Source of the DNA: Reichenbachiella sp. 5M10 | GTDB lineage: Bacteria > Bacteroidota > Bacteroidia > Cytophagales > Cyclobacteriaceae | DNA: 64,000 bases | Assembly: GCF_002742335.1 (NCBI RefSeq) | Contig: NZ_MDGR01000007.1 | Span: 1,554,501 to 1,618,500 of the forward strand | Reading direction: 5' to 3' | Part shown: positions 26,100 to 34,821 of the stretch, piece by piece | Position numbering within the stretch: the first letter of the stretch is position 1 | Layout of the letters: the number at the start of each line of letters is the position of its first letter | Translations under genes and position numbers: made by a program | Notes under the pieces: generated by a model | What the model was told of the DNA's origin: nothing | The model's database searches: none | Seen by the model: only the letters and a program-made list of their open reading frames with translations

Positions 26100-29000
26100 T
26101 CAGCGTGTTAACACTTTCACAGCTTTTTGACCGTCAGCTGAGTTGACCATGACTATCCAAAGCCCGTTGTTGAGACTAAAAATCGTATTCGTGTTTGTTT
26201 CCAAAGATCTAACCATTCGTCCCATCAGGTTGTACACTTTTACTTGTGTTTTGGAAGTGACATTGCCGATTCGTATTTGGTTTTCATAAGCATAGATTTG
26301 AATATCAGAAACAGGAATGGCAGGTGTGGACAGAATCTCTTCTTCCTCTTCCTCTTCCTCCTCCTCCTCGGCAGTCACTAGCCCTGGTAGGGGATCCCAG
26401 TCGTCATTTCCTTTGGTAAAGGTAAAGTTCGAGATTTCACTATCGTCACTGAGTACTGCTTCGGTCAAGAGTGTAGACCAGCTCGCTCGACTACCCGAAT
26501 TGTCAGCACCTGATAGTTCGGTCGTCCCAAACTCATACATACCTGGAGACTCACCTCCCAGCGTACTCAACCAGCCTTCTGCAGCGATCAACGATTCTCC
26601 GTCGTTGTCTGGGAAGTTGGTGGTCTCGATGGTCGTGTTGTAGAAGACTACCTCACTGGTTGCTCCCTGCCATGGACGCCCAAAGTACCCAGGCTTAGAG
26701 CGATACGCTGAGGCAGTTTCTGAGCCTGGAGTCGCTGAGGTGATGGTGCATTCGTACATCAAGTACCCACGACCACTGCTTTGTTGGGCGGCGGTGATAT
26801 AGCATCTGTCATTTTTGTCTTCGCTGGTATTCATGACCAGGTCAGTTTGGTAAAATACGGCTGTCATGCCACCAAAGATGTAGTCTGTAGCACCCATCAT
26901 AGCACCTTTGTAGACGACTACTCTTGATCCTGTACCTCCATAGAAGGAGTCTTGTCTACCAACCACTCGGCATTTGTTGAGTACCACTTTGTCTACGTCG
27001 TTCGTAATGGCTATCGCAGCGGCTCTTTCTACAAAACTCTTGTTTTGCACCTCTGTGCTACCAGCAGTAGTAGGTCTCTCTCCCTTGCTACCTGATGCCC
27101 ACATGACGACTTTGTCTTCGGATTCTTTTTTGGATATGTATTGGTTGAATGAGTTTTCGAAGATGATGTCTTCAGCTTCGAACCCATCTGCACTCACGAC
27201 CACCGTAGCGTTCCAATACGAACCGTTGGTGGTGCCACTTCCAGCATTCTCATAGGAGAGTGAACCGTTGGCTTTGTTGACACGGAGTACGTCTTCATTC
27301 CATTTTTGGTCATTGCCCATGCTGTAATAGCTGTAGCCGTGCCCATAGTAAGAAGTGATTCTGACGGCTTGATCAGAGATATCCACACCTGCGTTGGTTA
27401 GGGAGATATCTGGAATAGCTGCTGCGTTTTTCAAGGTGACATTAGTCACACGGATCACCAACATCTCTTCATAGTTGCCTGGATCAATCATGATGGTGAC
27501 GCGCTGATCACTTTCACGAGCCATTTTTGAGACTGCGTCTAAAGCCTCATTGATCGTTTCAAAATCCTTGTTTGCGCCGACCGTCAATGTTTCGCTATAG
27601 TCTACGGCTTGCTGTGTCGCTATCTGCGTGATGTATGTCGTCCCTACACTTGCGCCGATGGTCAGCGTGATGTGCCCAGATTCTGAACCTGTGTAGTTGT
27701 AGTTCACACTCTCCAAGGTGCTCGTACTGCCACTGGTAGTCGTGATTGCTTCGCCCCCTTCGATGGAAAAGTCCGCCTCGTAGTAATACGTAATAGTCAC
27801 TTTGTCTCCCGCGTTGACAGGGACTTGGATCGTGGCGTCTGCTTTTGCTGTCAAGTGCCCTTTGCTGATCTGGTTCGCGATGACTCCTGAGAACAACAGC
27901 CCCTTGTAGGCTGTAGTTGTACCACTTTCGATGACTTGATCGTCAAAGTTCCATTGGGTCACAGTGGTGAACGAAAGTGTTTTGCTGACATCCGCTGCTT
28001 CTATTGTCAGATTCGAAGTGGGAGCCAATTGCACTGGCGACTCGTCCAGTCCTGTATAGGCTACCGAGTAAGTCCCAGTTCTTAGCTGAACATCACTTGC
28101 TGATGGGAAATCATATTCATAGCCTTCCTCGTAGAGGTTGGTGAATACTAGGCCTAATTTGGCGACCTGGTCGTCAGTCAGTCCTTCTGTAGTAATGACA
28201 ACATCAAAGAGCGCCTTCTCTGTGAAAGCAATGGCTTTTGTCGCATCTGCCGTGATAGATACTGTACTTTCGGTCAATTCATAGTCGTTGACTCCTTTGG
28301 CTGTAATCGTGTAACTCGTGTTGGGCTCGAGTTGCACACTGTATGTACCAGCTTCTGTATCTATACTTGGTTCTGGTTGGTAGATTTTGCCATCTGCGCT
28401 GTAGTTCAACTCCAAGTCCATGAGCTGATCGTCGAGACCAGTGATACTCCCTGTCACGGTGTAGAGCTCTACTTTCTCAAGTGTCAAATCATAAGTAGTC
28501 GTTTCTGCTGTCACAGCCAATGTGCTCTCCGTACTGATCACGTACCCATTGGCATCTGTCAGTCCCAAGGTATAGCTGTAGCCCGCCGGCAATGAAACAC
28601 TGTAGCTGTTGCTCGATTGATCTGCAATCCAAGTTTTGCCGACTTCATTGGTAAAGGAGATCGAGTATCCCTCAGGTATGTCTGTCGCGGCTGTGACGTC
28701 TATGCTACCTGTCAAGTCTGCATACGTAGCATCCTTGCGGTAGATCCTATAGTAGCTTGGTTTGCCTAAGTCATCGTAGATGTGGTAAATTCCTTTGTGC
28801 TGAGCCACGAATTTTACTTCGACGATATCACTTCCGAGTTCGATTTGATCGGATTGGAGCGTAGGGTCTTCTGCATAGTCGAAGTTTAGGTTTCCACCTG
28901 CGTCGGTTTTGACAATCATCGTGACTTCATCATCTTCGTAGAGAGTCAAACTCATGTATCGGGTGGTCGCTGCAGAAGCATTGACGTAGACTCGTCCCGT

Positions 29001-30164
29001 GTACTCTTCTGCACCAGCGATATTGTCATCGTATCGTGTCAGGCTTTCGTTGGTAGAGCGGAGTCTGTCATTTCCTCCACCGACCCAGCTCAGTACATCT
29101 GCCGTGAAGCTTGGTAGTGTAGGTCCCGCAGTGCCTGCTTCGGTATCTGCATACCAAGCATTGATGATGTCGACGGTTAGATTATTTTTGTAAGTAGCTT
29201 CGTCTAGCTGTGCCGCTCCGAAATCCCATACGTCAACCAATCCGTTCGAATTCGGGTACGAGGGGCCGATTTGCACTTCGTATGGAATCGGAGCTACCTC
29301 TAAATAGGGGACGTAATTGGTGCCTGTAAAATCCAAAGTTACGCTCCCTGCTTCGCCTACATACAGGATGTCTAGCGTATAGTTGTCATTGTCATATTCA
29401 CCAGCGGTATTGTCAGATTCGGTGATGTCAAACTCCCCTGATTCGCTAGAGATCGCAATAGTGCCCCCAGAGTAGACACATCCCCCTATTTTGATGTAGG
29501 AGTTGCCTGCTACATCTAGTACAATTTGGTTGCCCGTTTTCAAAACCGAACCGTGATCATCCCCATTGTATCCGAATGCGTTGCTTGTCCCCACGATCAC
29601 GCCGATCAAACCAGCATTGATATCCGACTGACCATCGGTATCTGTAGGGATGATGCTGCCATCTCGCAAGTCATAATAGTAGATGATACTGGTCTCTGCA
29701 GTAGTCGCTGTAGCACCTGATTGTGCGGGGATCACTTCAATAGAGGGCAGGTAGATGTCACTACCGGTTCCTTCTACTGCTTTGAAGTTAAGTGTGGTCT
29801 CTGGTCCTGAATAGACAAATGAGTAGGTGTCAGATAGATCTGTTTCTACTTTGGTGGTCAGAGTTCCCAAATCTCCAGATTCGAGAGCGGTACCCGTGAG
29901 TTCTAGTCCAGAGTGTTTTGATCCCAAAAATCGAATGGTGCTACTTCCTGAGACTTTGACATTGATCTCGTCACCGAGCTTCATGTTCATGCCGTAAGTG
30001 CCCCCGTGGTATCCAGCGGTCCAGTCGACTAGTCCATCTGTACTCATACCTGAGTCTATGATGGTTTCGTCCAAAAACTCGTAGGTGACTGTCCCTGCGA
30101 GTTGCGCGTTTGCCCATAGTGAGCAAACCAACAATGCTACAATAGCGAAGTAAGTTTTTTTCAT
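26100..30164 (-). CDS. Secreted multidomain pectinesterase (CE8) with T9SS sorting tail
   Basis: A 1354-residue protein with a signal peptide (MKKTYFAIVALLVCSLWANAQ). The N-terminal two thirds are beta-rich modules of carbohydrate-binding or surface type, including repeated short beta-sandwich units from about residue 490. The CE8 catalytic part, about residues 870-1220, carries D1072 in GRQDSFYG, D1094 in TDYIFGG and R1163 in GRPW, spaced as in known pectin methylesterases. A run of 10 or more Glu (about residue 1268) links it to a T9SS type A sorting domain (VKVYNLMGRMVRSLE to KAVKVLTR). It de-esterifies pectin outside the cell. Codon use and length are normal for such enzymes. Confidence 0.92.
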   Translation of the reverse strand: MKKTYFAIVALLVCSLWANAQLAGTVTYEFLDETIIDSGMSTDGLVDWTAGYHGGTYGMNMKLGDEINVKVSGSSTIRFLGSKHSGLELTGTALESGDLGTLTTKVETDLSDTYSFVYSGPETTLNFKAVEGTGSDIYLPSIEVIPAQSGATATTAETSIIYYYDLRDGSIIPTDTDGQSDINAGLIGVIVGTSNAFGYNGDDHGSVLKTGNQIVLDVAGNSYIKIGGCVYSGGTIAISSESGEFDITESDNTAGEYDNDNYTLDILYVGEAGSVTLDFTGTNYVPYLEVAPIPYEVQIGPSYPNSNGLVDVWDFGAAQLDEATYKNNLTVDIINAWYADTEAGTAGPTLPSFTADVLSWVGGGNDRLRSTNESLTRYDDNIAGAEEYTGRVYVNASAATTRYMSLTLYEDDEVTMIVKTDAGGNLNFDYAEDPTLQSDQIELGSDIVEVKFVAQHKGIYHIYDDLGKPSYYRIYRKDATYADLTGSIDVTAATDIPEGYSISFTNEVGKTWIADQSSNSYSVSLPAGYSYTLGLTDANGYVISTESTLAVTAETTTYDLTLEKVELYTVTGSITGLDDQLMDLELNYSADGKIYQPEPSIDTEAGTYSVQLEPNTSYTITAKGVNDYELTESTVSITADATKAIAFTEKALFDVVITTEGLTDDQVAKLGLVFTNLYEEGYEYDFPSASDVQLRTGTYSVAYTGLDESPVQLAPTSNLTIEAADVSKTLSFTTVTQWNFDDQVIESGTTTAYKGLLFSGVIANQISKGHLTAKADATIQVPVNAGDKVTITYYYEADFSIEGGEAITTTSGSTSTLESVNYNYTGSESGHITLTIGASVGTTYITQIATQQAVDYSETLTVGANKDFETINEALDAVSKMARESDQRVTIMIDPGNYEEMLVIRVTNVTLKNAAAIPDISLTNAGVDISDQAVRITSYYGHGYSYYSMGNDQKWNEDVLRVNKANGSLSYENAGSGTTNGSYWNATVVVSADGFEAEDIIFENSFNQYISKKESEDKVVMWASGSKGERPTTAGSTEVQNKSFVERAAAIAITNDVDKVVLNKCRVVGRQDSFYGGTGSRVVVYKGAMMGATDYIFGGMTAVFYQTDLVMNTSEDKNDRCYITAAQQSSGRGYLMYECTITSATPGSETASAYRSKPGYFGRPWQGATSEVVFYNTTIETTNFPDNDGESLIAAEGWLSTLGGESPGMYEFGTTELSGADNSGSRASWSTLLTEAVLSDDSEISNFTFTKGNDDWDPLPGLVTAEEEEEEEEEEEILSTPAIPVSDIQIYAYENQIRIGNVTSKTQVKVYNLMGRMVRSLETNTNTIFSLNNGLWIVMVNSADGQKAVKVLTR

Positions 30165-30631
30165 AATTTAGTCTTCATTTAATGGTCTTTCGATCCAATG
30201 CGAAAGGAGGAGATACCGAGTAGGTGTATACACGACCTTTGCAATCAGGGTCTAAAGGTCATCGGGGGCGTGAAAATCGACTATTCATAAATTCACAATT
30301 TCATAGCGTGAATAGAAAAAGTGTATCTGTCACACTTTTGATTAGGTGGAAGAGAAAAAAATGATAGAATAGTTGAGGTATCATGAATCCATTGAGAGTA
30401 GATTCCGTTGAATTCCCCATTAACCCAAAGTAAAGTAGATGACCAATATCTATTCATTTGTCTTATTGCAAATAGGGACTCGGAATCATTGTATGGCTTG
30501 TTGTTGATCAAATCAACAGCCAAAACACATGTGTGTAATTACAGATTTTTTTAGGATGAATTAGGACTGTCAAGACAGATGTCTTTGGTGTTTATCCGTA
30601 TTATTGTTGAAACCATTTAATCAAATAAATC
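30165..30631. other. 467-base intergenic region between divergent genes
   Basis: Lies between the divergent pectinesterase and peroxiredoxin genes, so both promoters are expected here. It is AT-rich in its right half. I found no repeat, RNA gene or well-matched -33/-7 pair; a short minus-strand frame at 30293-30523 looks non-coding because it lacks recognisable protein character. Confidence 0.5.
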
Positions 30632-31273
30632 ATGAGTACAATTAGACTTGGAGACGAAGCTCCGAACTTTACTGCCCAAACGACAGAGGGCAAAATCAAC
30701 TTTCACGAATGGCTCGGTGACGGTTGGGGAATCTTATTTTCTCACCCCGCAGACTACACGCCTGTATGTACTACTGAGCTTGGCACGGTGGCCAAATACA
30801 AAGCAGAGTTTGACAAGAGAAATGTCAAAGTGGTAGCACTCAGCGTGGATGGACTCGAATCACACAAGGGCTGGATCAACGATATCAATGAAACGCAAAA
30901 TACGACTGTGAATTTTCCAATCATTGCGGATGAGGACAAGAAGGTCTCTAACCTCTATGATATGATTCATCCCAATGCCAACAACAATTTGACGGTTAGG
31001 TCTGTCTATATAATTGGCAATGATAAGAAGGTCAAATTGATCATCACTTATCCGGCTTCAACAGGTAGGAATTTTGATGAGCTACTGCGCGTGATCGATT
31101 CACTGCAGTTGACTGCATATCACAAAGTAGCTACTCCAGCCAACTGGCAGAGTGGTGAGGATTGTGTGGTCGTACCAGCGGTCGAGACGGCCGATATTCC
31201 TGCTATTTTCCCTAAGGGATATACAGAGATCAAGCCATATTTGAGGATGACTCCTCAGCCTGATCTGAAGTGA
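30632..31273 (+). CDS. 1-Cys peroxiredoxin (Prx6-like)
   Basis: A 213-residue peroxidase that reduces hydrogen peroxide and organic hydroperoxides in the cytoplasm. The peroxidatic cysteine is C46 in HPADYTPVCTTELG. The long C-terminal region after residue 150 (with ATPANWQSGEDCVVVPAV and the PKGYTEIKPYLRMTPQP tail) is the mark of the Prx6/1-Cys group and forms the dimer. A second Cys (C178) is in the C-terminal domain but is not a classical resolving position. Single gene, followed by a strong terminator shared with the convergent M49 peptidase gene. Confidence 0.95.
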   Translation: MSTIRLGDEAPNFTAQTTEGKINFHEWLGDGWGILFSHPADYTPVCTTELGTVAKYKAEFDKRNVKVVALSVDGLESHKGWINDINETQNTTVNFPIIADEDKKVSNLYDMIHPNANNNLTVRSVYIIGNDKKVKLIITYPASTGRNFDELLRVIDSLQLTAYHKVATPANWQSGEDCVVVPAVETADIPAIFPKGYTEIKPYLRMTPQPDLK

Positions 31274-31290
31274 GTACTTCGGGATACTTA

Positions 31291-31327
31291 AAAAAGGTGT
31301 GTTTGCTTAGCAAACACACCTTTTTTT
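31291..31327. terminator. Strong bidirectional terminator
   Basis: An 11-bp perfect stem (GGTGTGTTTGC with GCAAACACACC) with a TTA loop, preceded by AAAAA and followed by TTTTTTT. It lies between the convergent peroxiredoxin and M49 peptidase genes and can serve both. Confidence 0.93.
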
Positions 31328-31341
31328 GTACTCAAGAGCCC

Positions 31342-33348
31342 TTACAAGAAAGAATATTTGTCCCCGTAGTAGATCATTTGTTCTGTGAAATCAGTTGGGT
31401 ATTCGATGGTTATGTCGATGATGTTGCCTTGTTCGTCCAGGACGGGTTCCAAGATAGGATTGATGAAGCCGCCATAAGGTGCAATATTTAGTTTTTCGGT
31501 ACGGGCTAGGACTTCGGAGTGAATGACAGGGTCAACCTTGATGCCATAGTTTTCAACGAGTGCTTTGGCGGCATTGTAATCCCCTTCGGACTTGATACGC
31601 TGGGTCTCACGCAGTAGCCTTCCGAAAATCTCACGGAGTTTATCATAGTCGTTGATGACGAAGTAGGTTTTGTCATCTTTGATGATTTTTTCGATGACGT
31701 TGTTGGCGATTCCCTGCTCGTATGACCAACGAGAGACCCAAGCACGATTGCGCATGTGAGCTTCCTCTATTTGTTCACCAGGCTTCAATCGTCGCAGTTG
31801 TACCAGCATACCGTTGCGTATGTAGCTGTCGTATTCTTCCTTGCCCACTTCGAGACTGGGGATGAGTCCAAGTTCGACCAGTTTAGGGTCCATCAGAAAG
31901 TACAAGCCTACTAGATCAGCTCGACCTTCTTCTAGGGTTGATGCATAGTTTTTAAGTGTTTCTTTGGGAGTGCCTACACCAGGGTTGAGTTGGCCCGAGG
32001 CATGGCCGATCACCTCGTGTAGCGCCGTATGCATCTTGTCTCCCAGTACACCGTATTCTTCAGCTCTTTTGACTTCATGAGGAGAGAAGGCAAACTCTTC
32101 AGTCAATCCGCTGCTTCCTCCTTGTTTGTATGCATCGATGATGTTTCCCAGACTGACGGATTTTGACCCGTGTTTGCTTCTGATCCAATCTGCATTGGGA
32201 AGGTTGATACCTATAGGTGTCGCAGGTGACGAGTCTCCAGCTTCTCCCACGACGTTGACGACTTTGTAGCTGACTCCTGTTACGTTGGCTTTCTTATGCT
32301 CATCTTGTATCGGCGAGTGATCTTCAAACCATTGTGCATTGTCTGAGAGTACTTTCATGCGCTCCGATGCATCAAAATCTTTGATTTGCACGATAGATTC
32401 ATAGGAACCTCTATAACCCAAAGGGTCATTGTATACTTCGATGAAGCTGTTGATGTAGTCGATGTCTCCTTCGGTGGCTGCTGCCCATACGACATTGTAC
32501 TCGTCCCATGTTTTCAAGTCACCAGTTTGGTAGTATTTGATGAGGAGTTGTAGCCCTTGTTTTTGAGCTTCGTTTTCGGCGACTGAGGCGGCTTTGTAGA
32601 GCCAATAGATGATTTGGTCGATGGCTCTGCCGTACATACCACCTGATTTCCACAGCTCTTCGGTGAGCTGACCGTCTTTGTTGCGAGTAATCTTGGAGTT
32701 CAACCCATATGAGATAGGTTCATTGGTGTTGGGGTCTATGATGCTTTGATAAAACTGTTCTACTTCGTCTGCTGTCACATCCGAGTCATAGAAATTGGTG
32801 GCCGAACCTAGGAGTAGCCCTTTGCTCTCATCGAGATTTACTTTTTTGTTGTCATAGGATTGATCAAATATGGCATTGAGAATTTCTTCTTCAAGTTCTT
32901 GTTGGGTGGCATCCAACAGCATGTCAAAGTATTCGGAAGAGAAATCAGGCATGATTTTGTTCATCGAGTAGTGATGGTGGATGCCGTTGGCAAACCAGAC
33001 TCTCTTGGTATAGGTCATGAAGCGTTTCCAGTCCTTGGACTCTCGGTCTCCTTGATAATGCTCCACGATGGTTTCAAGCGTTTGACGTATCCGTAGGTTG
33101 TGGCGATAGTTTTGATCATAGATGATGTCCCGACCGCTGAGGCCTGCTTGTGTCAAGAAGTAAACGAGTTTTTTCTGATCGAGGGAGAGCTGTTCAAAAC
33201 CAGGGACTTGATAGCGGTAGATTTTGAGGTCGGCAAATTGCTCTGTCCAGAATTTGAATTTCTGCTTTTTGCTGGTCTCTGGGATATCATTTTTTTGACA
33301 TGCTACGAGCATAGTGAGTAGGAGTAGGAGCGTGAGTCGGTTGTTCAT
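31342..33348 (-). CDS. M49-type dipeptidyl peptidase lipoprotein
   Basis: A 668-residue zinc peptidase. The N-terminus (MNNRLTLLLLLTMLVACQK) has a lipobox, so it should be a lipoprotein of the periplasm or outer surface. The M49 zinc site is visible: HEVIGH at H444-H448 and the third ligand in LEEGRADL near E473-E474. Family members remove dipeptides from the N-terminus of peptides. Its gene follows the deoxynucleoside kinase gene on the same strand with a 65-base gap; the two have no obvious shared pathway. Confidence 0.93.
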   Translation of the reverse strand: MNNRLTLLLLLTMLVACQKNDIPETSKKQKFKFWTEQFADLKIYRYQVPGFEQLSLDQKKLVYFLTQAGLSGRDIIYDQNYRHNLRIRQTLETIVEHYQGDRESKDWKRFMTYTKRVWFANGIHHHYSMNKIMPDFSSEYFDMLLDATQQELEEEILNAIFDQSYDNKKVNLDESKGLLLGSATNFYDSDVTADEVEQFYQSIIDPNTNEPISYGLNSKITRNKDGQLTEELWKSGGMYGRAIDQIIYWLYKAASVAENEAQKQGLQLLIKYYQTGDLKTWDEYNVVWAAATEGDIDYINSFIEVYNDPLGYRGSYESIVQIKDFDASERMKVLSDNAQWFEDHSPIQDEHKKANVTGVSYKVVNVVGEAGDSSPATPIGINLPNADWIRSKHGSKSVSLGNIIDAYKQGGSSGLTEEFAFSPHEVKRAEEYGVLGDKMHTALHEVIGHASGQLNPGVGTPKETLKNYASTLEEGRADLVGLYFLMDPKLVELGLIPSLEVGKEEYDSYIRNGMLVQLRRLKPGEQIEEAHMRNRAWVSRWSYEQGIANNVIEKIIKDDKTYFVINDYDKLREIFGRLLRETQRIKSEGDYNAAKALVENYGIKVDPVIHSEVLARTEKLNIAPYGGFINPILEPVLDEQGNIIDITIEYPTDFTEQMIYYGDKYSFL

Positions 33349-33413
33349 GGTATTATTTCGTGATTAAATTTGACTGAGGCAATTTAATACTTCGTGATCA
33401 AAATGCCTAAACG

Positions 33414-34037
33414 TCAACTGAAGAGGCCAAATAGTTCTCTGTCGATATTTGAGACAATCTGAGCAAAATCCTCCGAGCGTTCGACAAAATTCAACTTATT
33501 GATATCCAAAATAAGGAGTTTGCCTTCATGGTAGCTACCAATCCATTCTTCGTAGTGATCCCGTAATTCACGGAGGTAATCGATACGTATGGTTTTCTCA
33601 TAGTTTCGTCCTCGTTTCTCAATGTTACGGACCAGTTGATCTATATCCGCTTTCAAGAAGATGAGTAAGTCTGGAGGCTTGACATATTGTATCATCGATT
33701 CAAATAAGGAGAGGTAGTTGTCATAGTCTCGTTGGCTAAAGTCTCCTTGGTCGTATAGGCTCTTGGCGAAGATATAGGCGTCTTCGTAGATTGTTCGGTC
33801 TTGAATGACTGGTTTGTCTCGTTGGGCAATTTGATTGACCTGTCGGAAGCGGCTGTTCAAAAAGAAGATTTGTAAATGGAAGGACCATTTAGCCATGTCC
33901 TCATAAAAATCTTCGAGATAGGGATTGTTGTCGACTTCCTCTAGTTCTACTTCCCATCCGTAGTGTTTGGCAAGCATTTTGGTGAGAGTAGTTTTGCCCG
34001 CTCCGATGTTTCCCGCTATGGCGACATGTTTGATCAT
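33414..34037 (-). CDS. Deoxynucleoside kinase
   Basis: A 207-residue kinase of the dNK/dCK/dGK family. The P-loop is GNIGAGKT at residues 9-16, with the substrate-binding segment QDRTIYEDAYIF near residue 80 and the arginine-rich lid (RGRNYEKTIRID) near 140. It phosphorylates deoxynucleosides for salvage in the cytoplasm. Length is normal. The start ATG at 34037 follows an A-rich leader. Confidence 0.93.
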   Translation of the reverse strand: MIKHVAIAGNIGAGKTTLTKMLAKHYGWEVELEEVDNNPYLEDFYEDMAKWSFHLQIFFLNSRFRQVNQIAQRDKPVIQDRTIYEDAYIFAKSLYDQGDFSQRDYDNYLSLFESMIQYVKPPDLLIFLKADIDQLVRNIEKRGRNYEKTIRIDYLRELRDHYEEWIGSYHEGKLLILDINKLNFVERSEDFAQIVSNIDRELFGLFS

Positions 34038-34179
34038 GGTGTTGATTTTTTTTTGGGTTGTATATCGTGAGCAATAATAAAGGGAATGACGCGATTTGAG
34101 ATAGGATGAATCCCCTTTTCTTTGTTGCGAATGGCATTGATTTAGGCTAGAATTGCTCCACCTTTTGACTTAGATTATT

Positions 34180-34821
34180 TTGGAATTTATAGATAGAGAC
34201 ATACAGCGATACGCCGAGCAGCATAGCTCACCTTCCAGTGCATTGCTGACGAAAATAGAACGAGAAACACACCTTCAGGTACTCCGTCCCAGAATGTTGT
34301 CGGGACATATGCAAGGCCGGATATTGTCTATGTATTCGCATATGCTCAGACCTCTTTGTATACTGGAGATTGGAACCTACACAGGCTATTCTGCTTTATG
34401 TCTGGCTGAGGGAATGCCCGCAGAAGGACGATTGATTACCATTGATGTCAACGAAGAACTAGAAGAACGGGTCCGTGCTTACATCGCCGAGTCACCTTAT
34501 GCTCAGCAGATTGATTATCGAGTGGGCAATGCTCTAGAAGTCATTCCTCAATTGGAAGAGACTTTTGACTTGGTGTTTGTTGATGCAGATAAGTCCAATT
34601 ACCAAGCGTATTTTGATAGGGTACTACCCAAAATGCGACGAGGAGGTTTCATCATTGCTGACAATGTCCTATGGAGTGGCAAGGTGGTCGAAGAAGTTAA
34701 AAGTACGGATAGGGATACACGTGCATTGCTGGCGTTTAACCAATATGTGCAGGAACATCCTCAAGTAGAAAATGTACTCATGCCTGTGCGAGATGGGCTT
34801 ATGATTGCCCGTGTATTATGA
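34180..34821 (+). CDS. Class I SAM-dependent O-methyltransferase
   Basis: A 213-residue protein with a TTG start (an in-frame TAG lies three codons upstream, so no ATG is available). It matches the small catechol/caffeoyl-CoA-type O-methyltransferase family: SAM motif I is LEIGTYTGYSAL (about 61-72), motif II VFVDADKSNY (about 129-138) with metal-binding Asp, and IIADNVLWSGKV (about 158-169). The acceptor is unknown. Its TGA overlaps the ATG of the MltD-like gene (ATGA). Confidence 0.9.
   Translation: MEFIDRDIQRYAEQHSSPSSALLTKIERETHLQVLRPRMLSGHMQGRILSMYSHMLRPLCILEIGTYTGYSALCLAEGMPAEGRLITIDVNEELEERVRAYIAESPYAQQIDYRVGNALEVIPQLEETFDLVFVDADKSNYQAYFDRVLPKMRRGGFIIADNVLWSGKVVEEVKSTDRDTRALLAFNQYVQEHPQVENVLMPVRDGLMIARVL

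Noticed and set aside
26317-26643. Serine-rich plus-strand frame opposite the pectinesterase C-terminus
   Set aside because: The Ser run is the complement of the Glu run of the real gene.
30293-30523. Minus-strand frame upstream of the pectinesterase gene
   Set aside because: No recognisable protein character, and it sits where promoters of both divergent genes are expected.
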